Below are positions 27,434-35,492 of a stretch of DNA of 40,765 nt, piece by piece (within the stretch, counting starts at the first letter, position 1; every line of letters starts with the position of its first letter). The stretch is from Candidatus Poribacteria bacterium (GTDB lineage: Bacteria; Poribacteria; WGA-4E; GCA-2687025). Under the pieces are notes generated by a model, which saw only the letters and a program-made list of their open reading frames with translations, did no database searches and was not told the DNA's origin. Both the position numbers and the translations under genes were made by a program. The stretch lies in the NCBI GenBank assembly GCA_026004875.1, contig BPJZ01000023.1, positions 1 to 40,765 on the forward strand, in the 5' to 3' direction.

Positions 27434-28449
27434 GACGATCCTATTGGGGCACGGCAGCGGAGGAAAGCTGAGCCATCGGCTTCTGAATCGGACTATTCTT
27501 CCCCACTTTCGCCACCCGGCGCTCAAAGGGCTTCCGGACGCTGCCCGGCTGCCGGCGACCGATCAGATCGCCTTCACGACCGACAGCTACGTGGTTCATC
27601 CAATCGAGTTCCCCGGGGGGAACATCGGGCGGCTGGCGGTCTGTGGAACGGTGAACGACCTGGCTGTTAGCGGCGCGGAGCCTCAATTTCTCTCCTGCGC
27701 GCTGATCCTTGAGGAAGGGTTGGAGACGGAGGTTCTGGAGCGGGTGCTTGGAGCGATGGAACAGGCCGCTCAGGAGGCCGGCGTCGCCGTGGTCACCGGC
27801 GACACCAAGGTGGTCGAGCGGGGCAAGGGGGACGGTCTTTTCATCACAACTGCGGGGATTGGCTACTATCGGGGACTCCGTCGGTCTGACGCCGGAACGG
27901 ATTCGGCCGGGGGATGCGATTCTCCTGAGCGGGACGATGGGGGACCACGGGATCGCCGTTCTGGTGGCGCGGGAGGGGCTGACCTTTGGGACCTCGCTTG
28001 CAGAGGCCGATCTAAAGAGCGACACGGCTCCGGTAACGCCGCTAGTTCGCGCGGCCCTGGAGGCTGGTGGCGAAGGGGTTCGCTTCTTCCGGGACCCGAC
28101 GCGAGGCGGAGTGGCCACGGTCCTCAAAGAGCTCGCCCTTCAGACGGGCTTGAACTTCTGGATCGACGAAGCGGAGATCCCGATGAACCCTGCCGTCGCG
28201 GCGGCCTGTGAGATGCTCGGCTTTGACCCGCTCTACATCGCCAACGAAGGAAAGGTGCTCGCCGTCGTCGCACCGGAGGTGGCCGAAGCGGTCTTGGAGG
28301 CCTGGAGGGGTCTTCCTCTTGGGAGGCAGGCCGCTCAGATCGGCGAGGTGCGGCCGGAGCCGGCGGGCGAGGTGCACTGTGCCACCCAGATCGGCGGCAC
28401 CCGGATTGTGGACATGCTCGCCGGCGAACAGCTGCCCCGGATCTGCTAG
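27420..28449 (+). CDS. hypE: Hydrogenase maturation factor HypE, frameshifted
   Basis: Dehydrates a carbamoyl group on its C-terminal cysteine to make the cyanide ligands of [NiFe] hydrogenase. The first frame starts RTILLGHGSGGKLSHRLL and contains TDSYVVHPIEFPGGNIGRLA, VCGTVNDLAVSGAEP and VTGDTKVVERGKGDGLF. It shifts +1 between 27854 and about 27872; a GGGG run at 27854-27857 is the likeliest place. The second frame has RIRPGDAILLSGTMGDHGIA, FFRDPTRGGVATVLKELA, ANEGKVLAVVAP and the functional C-terminal PRIC. Corrected length is about 342 residues. ATG 27420 overlaps the end of hypD. Confidence 0.93.
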
Positions 28450-28450
28450 C

Positions 28451-29218
28451 TTACTCGCCCTTCTCTTGGAGAAGGGCCTGAAACTCCGGCGTTGTGCGGA
28501 ACGGTTCCGTGTCCGGGTCCAGGGCGGCAAACTCGCGCAGCTGGGGCTCCCGCTGAAAGGCGTTCCGGAAGGACTCGATCGCCCCGGACAGGTCGCCGCT
28601 GGCCATCAGCACCAGGCCGAGGTTGTAGTAAGCGTTCCCGTCGTTTGGGTTCAGCTCGATGGACCTTCGGTGCGCCTCCTGGGCCTTTTCCAGCTGGCCC
28701 ATTTTGAAATAGGCGTAGCCGAGGTTGTCGTAGGTCGGGGCGCTCTGAGGGTTGATCTCTAAGGCGCGCTGGTGGTTGGTTACCGCTTCGTCGTAGCGCC
28801 CCAAGCGGTTGTAGGCGCAGCCGAGATTGTCGTACGCCTCGGCAAACTCCGCGTTCCGCTCGATCGCCTGCTGGTACATCTGAACGGCCTTTTCGTACTG
28901 CTCCGTCTGCAAGTAGGAGTTGCCGAGGTTATAGTACGCCTCGGCCCAGTCGCTCCGCTGCTCGATGACCGCTTCGTACATGGCGATGGCCAGCTCGTGA
29001 CGGCCCAGCGCCGAATAGCAGTTGCCCAGCTCAAAGTAAAACTCGATCGCCAGCGGCGCTAGGGCGATCGCGTTTCGGTACGCTTCGATGGCGGCCTCAA
29101 AGTTCCCTTGCTCTGCGTACCGACGGGCCCGGTTGGCGTAGCGTTGGGCCATCCGAAGCTTGCTCTCTTCGCTGATCTCCTCGGAGCTCTCCGGCGATCG
29201 GGTGGTGTCCTCGGCCAT
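28451..29218 (-). CDS. Tetratricopeptide repeat protein
   Basis: A 255-residue protein without a signal peptide. About six TPR units run from residue 23 to about 228. Examples are YANRARRYAEQGNFEAAIEA, WAEAYYNLGNSYLQTEQYEK, FAEAYDNLGCAYNRLGRYDE and DGNAYYNLGLVLMASGDLSG, with the canonical 34-residue spacing. An acidic, Ser/Glu-rich N terminus and a short C-terminal tail flank them. It is likely a protein-protein interaction scaffold; no partner is evident. Its stop abuts the convergent hypE stop. Confidence 0.9.
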   Translation of the reverse strand: MAEDTTRSPESSEEISEESKLRMAQRYANRARRYAEQGNFEAAIEAYRNAIALAPLAIEFYFELGNCYSALGRHELAIAMYEAVIEQRSDWAEAYYNLGNSYLQTEQYEKAVQMYQQAIERNAEFAEAYDNLGCAYNRLGRYDEAVTNHQRALEINPQSAPTYDNLGYAYFKMGQLEKAQEAHRRSIELNPNDGNAYYNLGLVLMASGDLSGAIESFRNAFQREPQLREFAALDPDTEPFRTTPEFQALLQEKGE

Positions 29219-29381
29219 AAATCCGTGTCCTCTGTTCCTAGGTGGAGTTTCCCTCTAGCACGCCAAAGCCAATTATGCCGCACCCTCTCGCCGGTGCCAA
29301 GTGCCAGTTAGCCCGTTGGCGTTCCGGTGCGCGGGATTCCTGAGCCGGCTCCTGGAAGGACGTCCCGAACCGGCCTCCGCC

Positions 29382-29410
29382 TTGACGGAAGGGGCCCGTG
29401 GGTCTACCAT
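29382..29410 (+). promoter_or_regulatory. Sigma70-type promoter for tRNA-Ser
   Basis: TTGACG (29382-29387) and TACCAT (29405-29410) are 17 bases apart. The tRNA starts 26 bases after the -10. Confidence 0.65.
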
Positions 29411-29435
29411 TCTCTTCGCCCACCAGTCTTCATGC

Positions 29436-29525
29436 GGAGAGATGCGAGAGTGGCTGAATCGGCGTGACTGGAAATCACGTGCACGGGAAACCGTGCCGAG
29501 GGTTCGAATCCCTCTCTCTCCGCCA
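29436..29525 (+). tRNA. tRNA-Ser (anticodon GGA)
   Basis: A 90-base class II tRNA. The acceptor arm GGAGAGA pairs with TCTCTCC at the 3' end, followed by G and an encoded CCA (29523-29525). The anticodon loop CTGGAAA between CGTGA and TCACG gives GGA at 29470-29472, reading UCC/UCU. The long variable arm GCACGGGAAACCGTGC and the T arm GAGGGTTCGAATCCCTC are typical of tRNA-Ser. Confidence 0.97.
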
Positions 29526-29541
29526 TTTCTTTGTGGTTCCC

Positions 29542-31719
29542 TCAATTGCCCTCGAGAGAAGGGGGAAACTGAAGCCGATTGAGGGGATCCGTTCCGGCTC
29601 GCTGCTCTTCCAAGTCCGTCCAACCGTCCCCGTCGTCGTCGGAGTCTGTGTTGTCTCCGATGCCATCTTGATCGGTGTCGCGCCATTCGGTCGGGTCCCA
29701 CGGGAAGGCGTCCCACGGCACCGACTCTGCACGGGGGATGCCGTCTCCGTCGAAGTCCAGCTCCCGGTAGTCCGGAGTGCCGTTTCCGTTGTGGTCGTCT
29801 CCGATCCCGTCCGCGTCGTCGTCAGCGTCCATCCGATCGCCAATGAGATCGCCGTCGGCGTCCTCCCATTCCGAGGGATCCAATGGGAAGGCGTCCTGAT
29901 GGTCCAAGACGCCGTCGTTGTCGTCGTCTTCGTCTTGGTCGTTCGGAAGGCCATCGCCGTCGATGTCCGGTGCCCCGTCGGGCGTGATCAGGAGCGCCAG
30001 GTCTACGAGAAACGGCGGGACCTCTAGGCTCTGCCTCCCCTTGGTTACTTCGAAGGCTCCGAGGATTTTCGCCGTCGCTGGATCGTACCAGTATGCCGTT
30101 GCTGCGCGGGGCACCTCGAGCGTCAGGCGGAGCCCTTCGATCGGGGAGCGGTGGTCCGCAAAGTGATGCAGATAGACGCCGGCGCGGTTCTCCGAGGCGA
30201 GCCCGTATGCTCGGACAGCGTTCGGGTTAGAGACGACGACGGGAACCATCCGCATCGCCCCGTCCAGACGAGAGGCAAAATCCTGCAACGCGCGCACGTA
30301 CTCGCGTTCTTGGGGTCCCAGCCAGATGTTCATAAAGTGCCCGTCGCGGGCGTAGCTGGTGTTCCAGAAGATCAGGGCGATCTCGTGAAAGAGAGCGGAC
30401 CAGAGCCGGAGGCGCATCCGACGGGCCGATCCGATGTCCCAAACGCCGCCAACGCCGAGAGGACGGGGTTTCTTTGGGTCCACCCAGTTCCCTTGTTCGC
30501 CGACGATCACCGGTTTGCCGAAGCGCTTCCACTCCTGAGCGCGGCGGGCTGTGATCGCGTCCGACTCGTGTTCGTCCTCCCGCTGATACCAATGCGGAGC
30601 GCTCAGATCGATGCCGTCCAGCTCCGGCCGCTCCCAACTTGTCGTGATCGGATGGCCGTACGGATCGATCGAGCGGAGATAGGGGATCATCGTTTCATAC
30701 CACGCGGTTTCCGCCTGCTGTTCGTTCAGGAACTCCCAGAAGTCTACATAGGCGCCCCAACGGTCGACGCTGTATTTGATGAATCGCTGGACCTTCTGGA
30801 TCCCTTCTGCGTTCTCCGGTTCGTCGTTGAAAGCCGCCTGGAAGCCGAAGATCCCGTAGAAGATTCGAAAGCCGTATCCCCGAGCAAGCTGGAGCAGCTC
30901 GTCCGTCATGATCGCCTCGTGCACGCGGTAATGGTCCAGATCGTCGTAAAGCGGGTAGGAACAATTCGCTTGAGAGAACCGAAAGAGATTAAAGCCGGCC
31001 TGGGCGTACCGCCGGAAGTAGACGTCCATGTTCTGGGGGTTCTCCGAAGGACCCCGGACGTACATCGGGCCGGAAGGAAGGGGCGGCGGATCGCGCAGGT
31101 CGGTCCGAAAGGGTCCCTCCAGCGAGGCCGTGTCGAGCACAGAACCTGAGCCGTCGTAATCACCGATGCACTCCTGCAGGCCCACGGGAAAGTACGGGCT
31201 TCCGTCGTCAAAGACCCATCGAAATGGGTTCTCCGGCGAAACCCGAACAAACCCTCGCTGTGGAGCTCTCCCCTCGATGCATCGGAAGGTTCCGGTTCCA
31301 GAGGCGCTCTCCCCTCGATCGTTCCGGAAGACGAACTCGTAGTGCCAAGTTCCCGTCTCCGAGGGGGCAAAGCGAGCCTTCCAGAGGTTCTGTTTTGCGT
31401 ACCTATAGATCACCTCGCGACGGCCCTCGGGGCCTTGGCGCACCTCGATCGTTGGGGGCTCCTCGGAACCGTAATGGAATCCTCCAACTCGATAACTCTT
31501 ACCAGCAGGTGCATAGAAGATGACTTCGATCGTGACATCGAAGAAGGGGTTCTCATACTCCCCTTCGTGCTCAAACGTAAGTTCAAAGACCTCATAGCGC
31601 GGCACAACCTGGGCGTTCTGACGGACTTTCACCTCAAGCGCCGCCGCGCTGGCCAGCAGTGAAATTCCGACGATCGGACAAAGAATCTCCGCACCGATTC
31701 GGATCAACCGCCCGCACAT
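29542..31719 (-). CDS. Secreted DUF5060-type glycoside hydrolase with thrombospondin type 3-like Ca repeats
   Basis: A 725-residue secreted protein. Its N-terminal signal is IGAEILCPIVGISLLASAAA. An N-terminal Ig-like DUF5060 domain follows (about 28-115: VPRYEVFELTFEHEGEYENP, WKARFAPSETGTWHYEFVF). A TIM-barrel-like domain has VSPENPFRWVFDDGSPYFPV, WEFLNEQQAE with likely acid/base Glu near 332, and VIVGEQGNW with likely nucleophile Glu near 408. An Ig-like C-terminal barrel cap comes next. The last 130 residues, from DIDGDGLPNDQDEDDDNDGV, are Asp-rich repeats of the thrombospondin type 3 kind that bind Ca. Substrate is unknown but probably a polysaccharide. AAAGGAG precedes ATG 31719. Confidence 0.85.
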   Translation of the reverse strand: MCGRLIRIGAEILCPIVGISLLASAAALEVKVRQNAQVVPRYEVFELTFEHEGEYENPFFDVTIEVIFYAPAGKSYRVGGFHYGSEEPPTIEVRQGPEGRREVIYRYAKQNLWKARFAPSETGTWHYEFVFRNDRGESASGTGTFRCIEGRAPQRGFVRVSPENPFRWVFDDGSPYFPVGLQECIGDYDGSGSVLDTASLEGPFRTDLRDPPPLPSGPMYVRGPSENPQNMDVYFRRYAQAGFNLFRFSQANCSYPLYDDLDHYRVHEAIMTDELLQLARGYGFRIFYGIFGFQAAFNDEPENAEGIQKVQRFIKYSVDRWGAYVDFWEFLNEQQAETAWYETMIPYLRSIDPYGHPITTSWERPELDGIDLSAPHWYQREDEHESDAITARRAQEWKRFGKPVIVGEQGNWVDPKKPRPLGVGGVWDIGSARRMRLRLWSALFHEIALIFWNTSYARDGHFMNIWLGPQEREYVRALQDFASRLDGAMRMVPVVVSNPNAVRAYGLASENRAGVYLHHFADHRSPIEGLRLTLEVPRAATAYWYDPATAKILGAFEVTKGRQSLEVPPFLVDLALLITPDGAPDIDGDGLPNDQDEDDDNDGVLDHQDAFPLDPSEWEDADGDLIGDRMDADDDADGIGDDHNGNGTPDYRELDFDGDGIPRAESVPWDAFPWDPTEWRDTDQDGIGDNTDSDDDGDGWTDLEEQRAGTDPLNRLQFPPSLEGN

Positions 31720-31958
31720 GGCCTCTCCTTTCTGATCCGGCGCCTGTTGTCAAGGCTCTTTGGGTGCGTTCTCGTTCGAGCAGCCCGAGGTCCGGCTATC
31801 TTACCATCACGGGAACCCGAAGGCGACTGCGATCGGAAAGCTCTCCCTTTGTCCCTCACTTCGCGGTGAAGGTTTGCTTGCGAAGGGCCGGAGCTTTTGA
31901 GTACGCTCTTTCTTCAGCACAGAAGAGTTCCGGCAACCGTGGAACGAGGAGCAGTTCG

Positions 31959-32870
31959 ATGGCCATCGCAACGGAACCGCGGATCGAAGTGCCCAAAATC
32001 CTCGATGAGGATCAGGTGCGATTCTACGTGGAGAACGGATACTTGGTGGTTCCCGACCTGATCACCGAGGAGGAGGTCGAGGAGCTCTGGGAGGACACCG
32101 TTCGGATCGCACGGGGGCACTATCCCTGCAAGTCGCTTAAGCCGCTTCCGCCGGAGACCTCCGATGAAGAGGCGCTCCGGAAGATTCTCTGCATTCATCA
32201 GCCTCACTTTATCAGTCCGGTCATCCTGAAGTACGTCAAGCACCCTAAGATTGCCGGTGTTCTCAGCCAGATTGTCGGGGCCCATCTTCCTTACTGGGAC
32301 GGAAGCGTCAAGTGCATGCAGTCCATGCTGTTTGTGAAGCCGCCGGGCTTTCAGGGACAGGCGTGGCACCAGGACGAGGTCTACATTCCCACCCGGGATC
32401 GCTCGCTGACCGGCGCGTGGATCGCCCTGGACGACGCGACCGTCGAGAACGGGTGCCTTTGGGTCATTCCGGGCTCGCACCGGTTGGGGTATCTCTACCC
32501 ACAGCGGGACCACAACAATCCGGATGAGTTCGACTTTGCTCAGGAGAGCTACGGCTTTGACGAGTCTGAGGAGGTTCCCGTTGAGGTCCAGCGGGGGTCG
32601 GTCGTCTTCTTCAACGGCTATCTGCTCCACCGTTCTCGGAAGAACCGGAGCCGGATCTATCGGCGGGCGTTGGTGAACCATTACTGCAATGCCTGGTCGC
32701 TGTTGCCTTGGAGCATCCGGGAAGGGGAACGGCCCGCCACCGCCGATCGCCGAGCGATCGTCCCGGTTGCGGGGATCGATCCGTACGCCTGGAAGGGGTA
32801 CGAGCCGACGCCTAACGAGGTCTGGCTCCGGACCTGCAAGGCGAACACCCAGCCCGGCGCCGCCGGCTAA
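31959..32870 (+). CDS. Phytanoyl-CoA dioxygenase (PhyH) family protein
   Basis: A 303-residue Fe(II)/2-oxoglutarate oxygenase. YVENGYLVVPDLITEEEVEE is the typical N-terminal PhyH motif. The iron triad is His137 and Asp139 in WHQDE and His224 in LLHRSRKNRS, with the 2-oxoglutarate arginine likely near 233. GAWIALDDATVENGCLWVIP and GSHRLG are signatures of the family. The start ATG 31959 was chosen for GAGGAG upstream; the 100 codons before it are not family-like. Substrate is unknown. Many paralogues occur in Poribacteria-like genomes, where they are thought to act on varied small molecules. Confidence 0.9.
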   Translation: MAIATEPRIEVPKILDEDQVRFYVENGYLVVPDLITEEEVEELWEDTVRIARGHYPCKSLKPLPPETSDEEALRKILCIHQPHFISPVILKYVKHPKIAGVLSQIVGAHLPYWDGSVKCMQSMLFVKPPGFQGQAWHQDEVYIPTRDRSLTGAWIALDDATVENGCLWVIPGSHRLGYLYPQRDHNNPDEFDFAQESYGFDESEEVPVEVQRGSVVFFNGYLLHRSRKNRSRIYRRALVNHYCNAWSLLPWSIREGERPATADRRAIVPVAGIDPYAWKGYEPTPNEVWLRTCKANTQPGAAG

Positions 32871-32892
32871 GCGGCTAGAGGCGAAGAGGCGC

Positions 32893-32928
32893 TTGACAAA
32901 TGGGCCATTTAGGCCCCATCAGTACAGT
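32893..32928 (+). promoter_or_regulatory. -35-like element with near-palindromic operator candidate
   Basis: TTGACA (32893-32898) is followed by a near-palindrome, ATGGGCC-ATTTA-GGCC(C)CAT, at 32900-32919. TACAGT (32923-32928) is the best downstream -10 match but lies 24 bases from TTGACA, so a normal sigma70 promoter is not shown. The arms would be perfect if one C in the right arm were removed. It probably controls the Rad52/ERF-like gene. Confidence 0.35.
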
Positions 32929-32978
32929 AGAAGAACGCGTCTCAATTTCACGGGCGGCGCTAGATCAGGAGCAGCCTC

Positions 32979-33914
32979 ATGAACGAGGAGCGGCAGGGAC
33001 CGATCGAAGAGCAGAGCGAGGAAAGGGAGCGGCCGGCTCCGGTGGTCGTCGTCGAGAACCCCGAGGAGCTGGTTGCCAGGGACGATGAAGCGATCATCGC
33101 CATGATGACCGGCCAGGCGATCGAGGACTACGTCTACACCTTCCGCCAGGGAGGGCGCGTCGTCGAAGGGCTGACGCTGGCCGGAATTAACGAGGCGGCC
33201 AACCGTCTGGGCGGCATCCAGGTGGAGGAGATCCGCTACGAGGAGACGGAGACCTCCTGGATTGCGATCGTCAAGGCGACCGACACCTATACGGGAAGCT
33301 CCCGCTACGGGGCCTACGAGCAGCCCAAGAAGGTGAACGGACGGGAGGACCCGTACGCCTTCACCAAGGCGATCCATAAGGCTCAGCGAAACGCGATCAA
33401 GCAACTGCTTCCGGCCAACGTCGTCCGAGAGGTGATCGATTTCTACCTGCACCGAGGACGACGGCCCAGCTCCGCGCCGGCGGCCAGCGAACCGGAGCCT
33501 GCTGAGCCCAAGCAGGACAAGATCACGAATCATCAGAAGGCGGCCTTCTCGGCAGCGACCAAGCTCCGCGAGCGGCTGGAGCGGCGAGGGATCGGTCAAG
33601 AAGACTTCTGGAACTACGTCCGTCGCCGCTTCAACGTTCAGAGCCGAAACGACATGCGCGAGGACCAATGGGCACAGCTTGCCGCAGAGCTCCGCGCTGC
33701 GGACGATTCGCCGGAAGTCTTCGAGCAGTTGGTCACCCGCATCCAACGGGTGCTGGCCCCCGCTCGAGAGGCGTCGCCCAGGGAGGAGGAGCTCAGGGCC
33801 GAGGCGGAGCCGGAGCCCGCTGAGCCCGGAACACGTCGGTCCCCAGAACGGCCTTCGCGTCGCCCTGAGGTGGGCCGACGACAGACCTCCTCGGCGAAGG
33901 ACTCCCTCTTCTAG
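32979..33914 (+). CDS. Possible Rad52/ERF-like single-strand annealing or DNA-repair protein
   Basis: A 311-residue protein. The central part (about 45-160), with YVYTFRQGGRVVEGLTLAGI, WIAIVKATDTYTGSSRYGAY and FTKAIHKAQRNAIKQLLP, follows the weak pattern of RAD52/ERF/DdrA-like annealing proteins (beta meander followed by an Ala-rich helix with QRNAI). The C-terminal 150 residues are charged, with Pro/Glu-rich linkers (SEPEPAEPKQ) and a basic tail, as often seen in single-strand DNA-binding proteins. No catalytic motif is seen. Assignment is tentative; a stand-alone hypothetical protein is the alternative. It is followed 62 bases later by a tiny basic protein. Confidence 0.4.
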   Translation: MNEERQGPIEEQSEERERPAPVVVVENPEELVARDDEAIIAMMTGQAIEDYVYTFRQGGRVVEGLTLAGINEAANRLGGIQVEEIRYEETETSWIAIVKATDTYTGSSRYGAYEQPKKVNGREDPYAFTKAIHKAQRNAIKQLLPANVVREVIDFYLHRGRRPSSAPAASEPEPAEPKQDKITNHQKAAFSAATKLRERLERRGIGQEDFWNYVRRRFNVQSRNDMREDQWAQLAAELRAADDSPEVFEQLVTRIQRVLAPAREASPREEELRAEAEPEPAEPGTRRSPERPSRRPEVGRRQTSSAKDSLF

Positions 33915-33976
33915 CCGCTCCGGCGGTTTTTGCGTAGCATTCCTGCGGGACGAACCGCAACGGAGAAGGGACTTCT

Positions 33977-34096
33977 ATGGCACGGAGCAAAAGCGGACAG
34001 CGCCGCCGAAGAACCCAGATTCGTCACCGACAAAAACGGCGCGAAAAACGAAAAAAGGCGCTTCTGAAACAGATGCTCGCTAAAAAGAGCAGCTAG
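33977..34096 (+). CDS. 39-residue Arg/Lys-rich protein, unknown function
   Basis: ATG 33977 with GAGAAGGGA upstream; stop TAG at 34094-34096. The protein begins MARSKSGQRRRRTQIRHRQK and about half of its residues are Arg or Lys. It resembles small ribosome- or nucleic-acid-associated basic proteins in composition only; no family is recognised. It may bind RNA or DNA. A T-run terminator-like site follows at 34137-34157. Confidence 0.5.
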   Translation: MARSKSGQRRRRTQIRHRQKRREKRKKALLKQMLAKKSS

Positions 34097-34136
34097 CATC
34101 TTCTCTATCGATCACGGGAAGGGTCGAGCAGTCCAC

Positions 34137-34157
34137 AGGGACAGGCCGGCCCTTTTT
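34137..34157 (+). terminator. Terminator-like short stem with T-run
   Basis: AGGG and CCCT arms flank a GC-rich loop that contains GGCCGG, followed at once by TTTTT. It lies 40 bases after the small basic gene. The stem is short, so strength is uncertain. Confidence 0.4.
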
Positions 34158-34456
34158 GTTATTCCGTGGCCAAAAAAGAAGATGCCGTCGCCACGCCAAA
34201 AAACGGCGCCGACGGCAAAGAAAGAGGTCAACAGAAGTCTAGCCTAATGATAAGCGATCTGGTCGGATTTCGGCAAACCCGGCTGCGAGAGAGGTCCTGC
34301 CCGCGGTGAGGAGAACGGAGAGCCCGCCGCGCGCATCGGATCACGGGGAGCAGGCTCGGGCCCTTGTCGATTGGAGGAGGCCCTTGTGTTTTCTGTTGTT
34401 GTATCTAACAAAATAGAGGATAGGAGGGCAGCCGATCTCTCGAAGGGAGGTAAGCG
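34158..34456. other. Intergenic region with a long stem-loop
   Basis: No gene is seen here. At 34183-34218 TGCCGTCG pairs with CGACGGCA (8 bp), enclosing a second smaller stem CGCC/GGCG. On the minus strand the structure is followed by TTTTTT four bases later, like an intrinsic terminator; no minus-strand gene would use it. The rest is an A/T-richer upstream region for the LamG gene, whose ribosome site is GAAGGGAGG. No good promoter pair was found. Confidence 0.35.
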
Positions 34457-35242
34457 ATGCGAACTCGAGCCTGGATCGTTGGGCTGGCGTTGCTGATGGG
34501 AGCCTTCGCCCGGGCCGATCTGGTGGATGGCCTGGTGCTCTACATGCCCCTGGACGAGGGAAAGGGCGGAACCGTCCAGGACCTCTCGCCAAATGGCTTT
34601 GTCGGGGAGTTGGTTGGCAGTCCGGAATGGGTGGATGGGAAGTTCGGGAAGGCCTTGCGCTTCAAAGGGGCGACCGACTACGTTCGCGTTCCGGACCATG
34701 AGGCGTTTCACATCGAGGGAGCGATCACCCAGGCCGCTTGGATCTATTTGGATCGTCTGCCGAGCGCCCATGCGATCATCTTTGGGACGCGGGTCAATAA
34801 CGCTCCCGGGCGCTGGATCGGCTTTGGGTACGGCATGGATCCGGACAACAACATCAAGGTCTGGACCAACGGTCCGAACGGGGGATTCCTAGATGTGGAC
34901 GACACCAAGACCCGCCTGGAGCCGGGTCGGTGGTACTACCTGGCCTACACGCACACAACGGATAACAACGGCCTGGTCCGGATCTTCGTGGACGGGGTCC
35001 TCACGCACGAGCAGGAGTCCAACAACCCGGTTGCGCCGGGCGCCCAAACGACCGACGTGACGATCGGCACCTGGGCCGGGGAGGCTTGGCCGGGGATCGT
35101 GGACGAGGTGCGCCTTTGGAATCGGGCGCTCTCGCCCCAGGAGATCGCCGAGAGCATGAACCTAGGCGCCGATAAACTCCTGGCCGTGGACCCGGCGGGG
35201 AAGTTGGCCACCCGTTGGGGACAGCTCAAAACCCTCCGCTGA
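34457..35242 (+). CDS. Secreted LamG-domain protein with conserved C-terminal tail
   Basis: A 261-residue protein with a signal peptide (MRTRAWIVGLALLMGAFARA). A single LamG/concanavalin-like domain fills residues 22-235: LVLYMPLDEGKGGTVQDLSP, VDGKFGKALRFKGATDYVRV, TQAAWIYLDRLPS, VRIFVDGVLTH and GIVDEVRLWNRALSPQEI. The C-terminal tail LAVDPAGKLATRWGQLK closely matches that of the ThuA-like protein at 18533. It probably binds carbohydrate or another ligand at the cell surface. GAAGGGAGG precedes the ATG. Confidence 0.85.
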   Translation: MRTRAWIVGLALLMGAFARADLVDGLVLYMPLDEGKGGTVQDLSPNGFVGELVGSPEWVDGKFGKALRFKGATDYVRVPDHEAFHIEGAITQAAWIYLDRLPSAHAIIFGTRVNNAPGRWIGFGYGMDPDNNIKVWTNGPNGGFLDVDDTKTRLEPGRWYYLAYTHTTDNNGLVRIFVDGVLTHEQESNNPVAPGAQTTDVTIGTWAGEAWPGIVDEVRLWNRALSPQEIAESMNLGADKLLAVDPAGKLATRWGQLKTLR

Positions 35243-35274
35243 GCAAAAGCGAGTCGAACCACGCTGCCCTCCTC

Positions 35275-35303
35275 GGAACCGACCCGCTCTGTGGGTCGGT
35301 TCC
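35275..35303 (+). terminator. Stem-loop after the LamG gene
   Basis: An 11-bp perfect stem (GGAACCGACCC with GGGTCGGTTCC) with a 7-base loop, 32 bases after the LamG stop. No U-tract follows, so it may be a Rho-assisted or stabilising hairpin. Confidence 0.5.
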
Positions 35304-35492
35304 TCCGCTGAAGGAAGCTGCCCGAACTCCGCTCCGTTTTTGAGCAAATTGTCGGAAATCGAACATCGTTTTCTTTCCCCCTCGCTCTCAGAAGCCCACC
35401 GATGAAATTCTCGAAACGGGTACAGAACTTGCTTTCGTTTGGTCACAGAAGACGGCTGGAGATCGCACGGAAGAGGATCAGGAGCGGTCATC

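Noticed and set aside
30151..31149. Plus-strand frame opposite the DUF5060-type gene
   Set aside because: It lies fully inside the glycoside hydrolase coding region and has no recognisable domain.
31731..31753. TTGACA on the minus strand as a promoter for the DUF5060 gene
   Set aside because: The -10 position 17 bases downstream falls on the ribosome site AAGGAG, so no promoter is supported.
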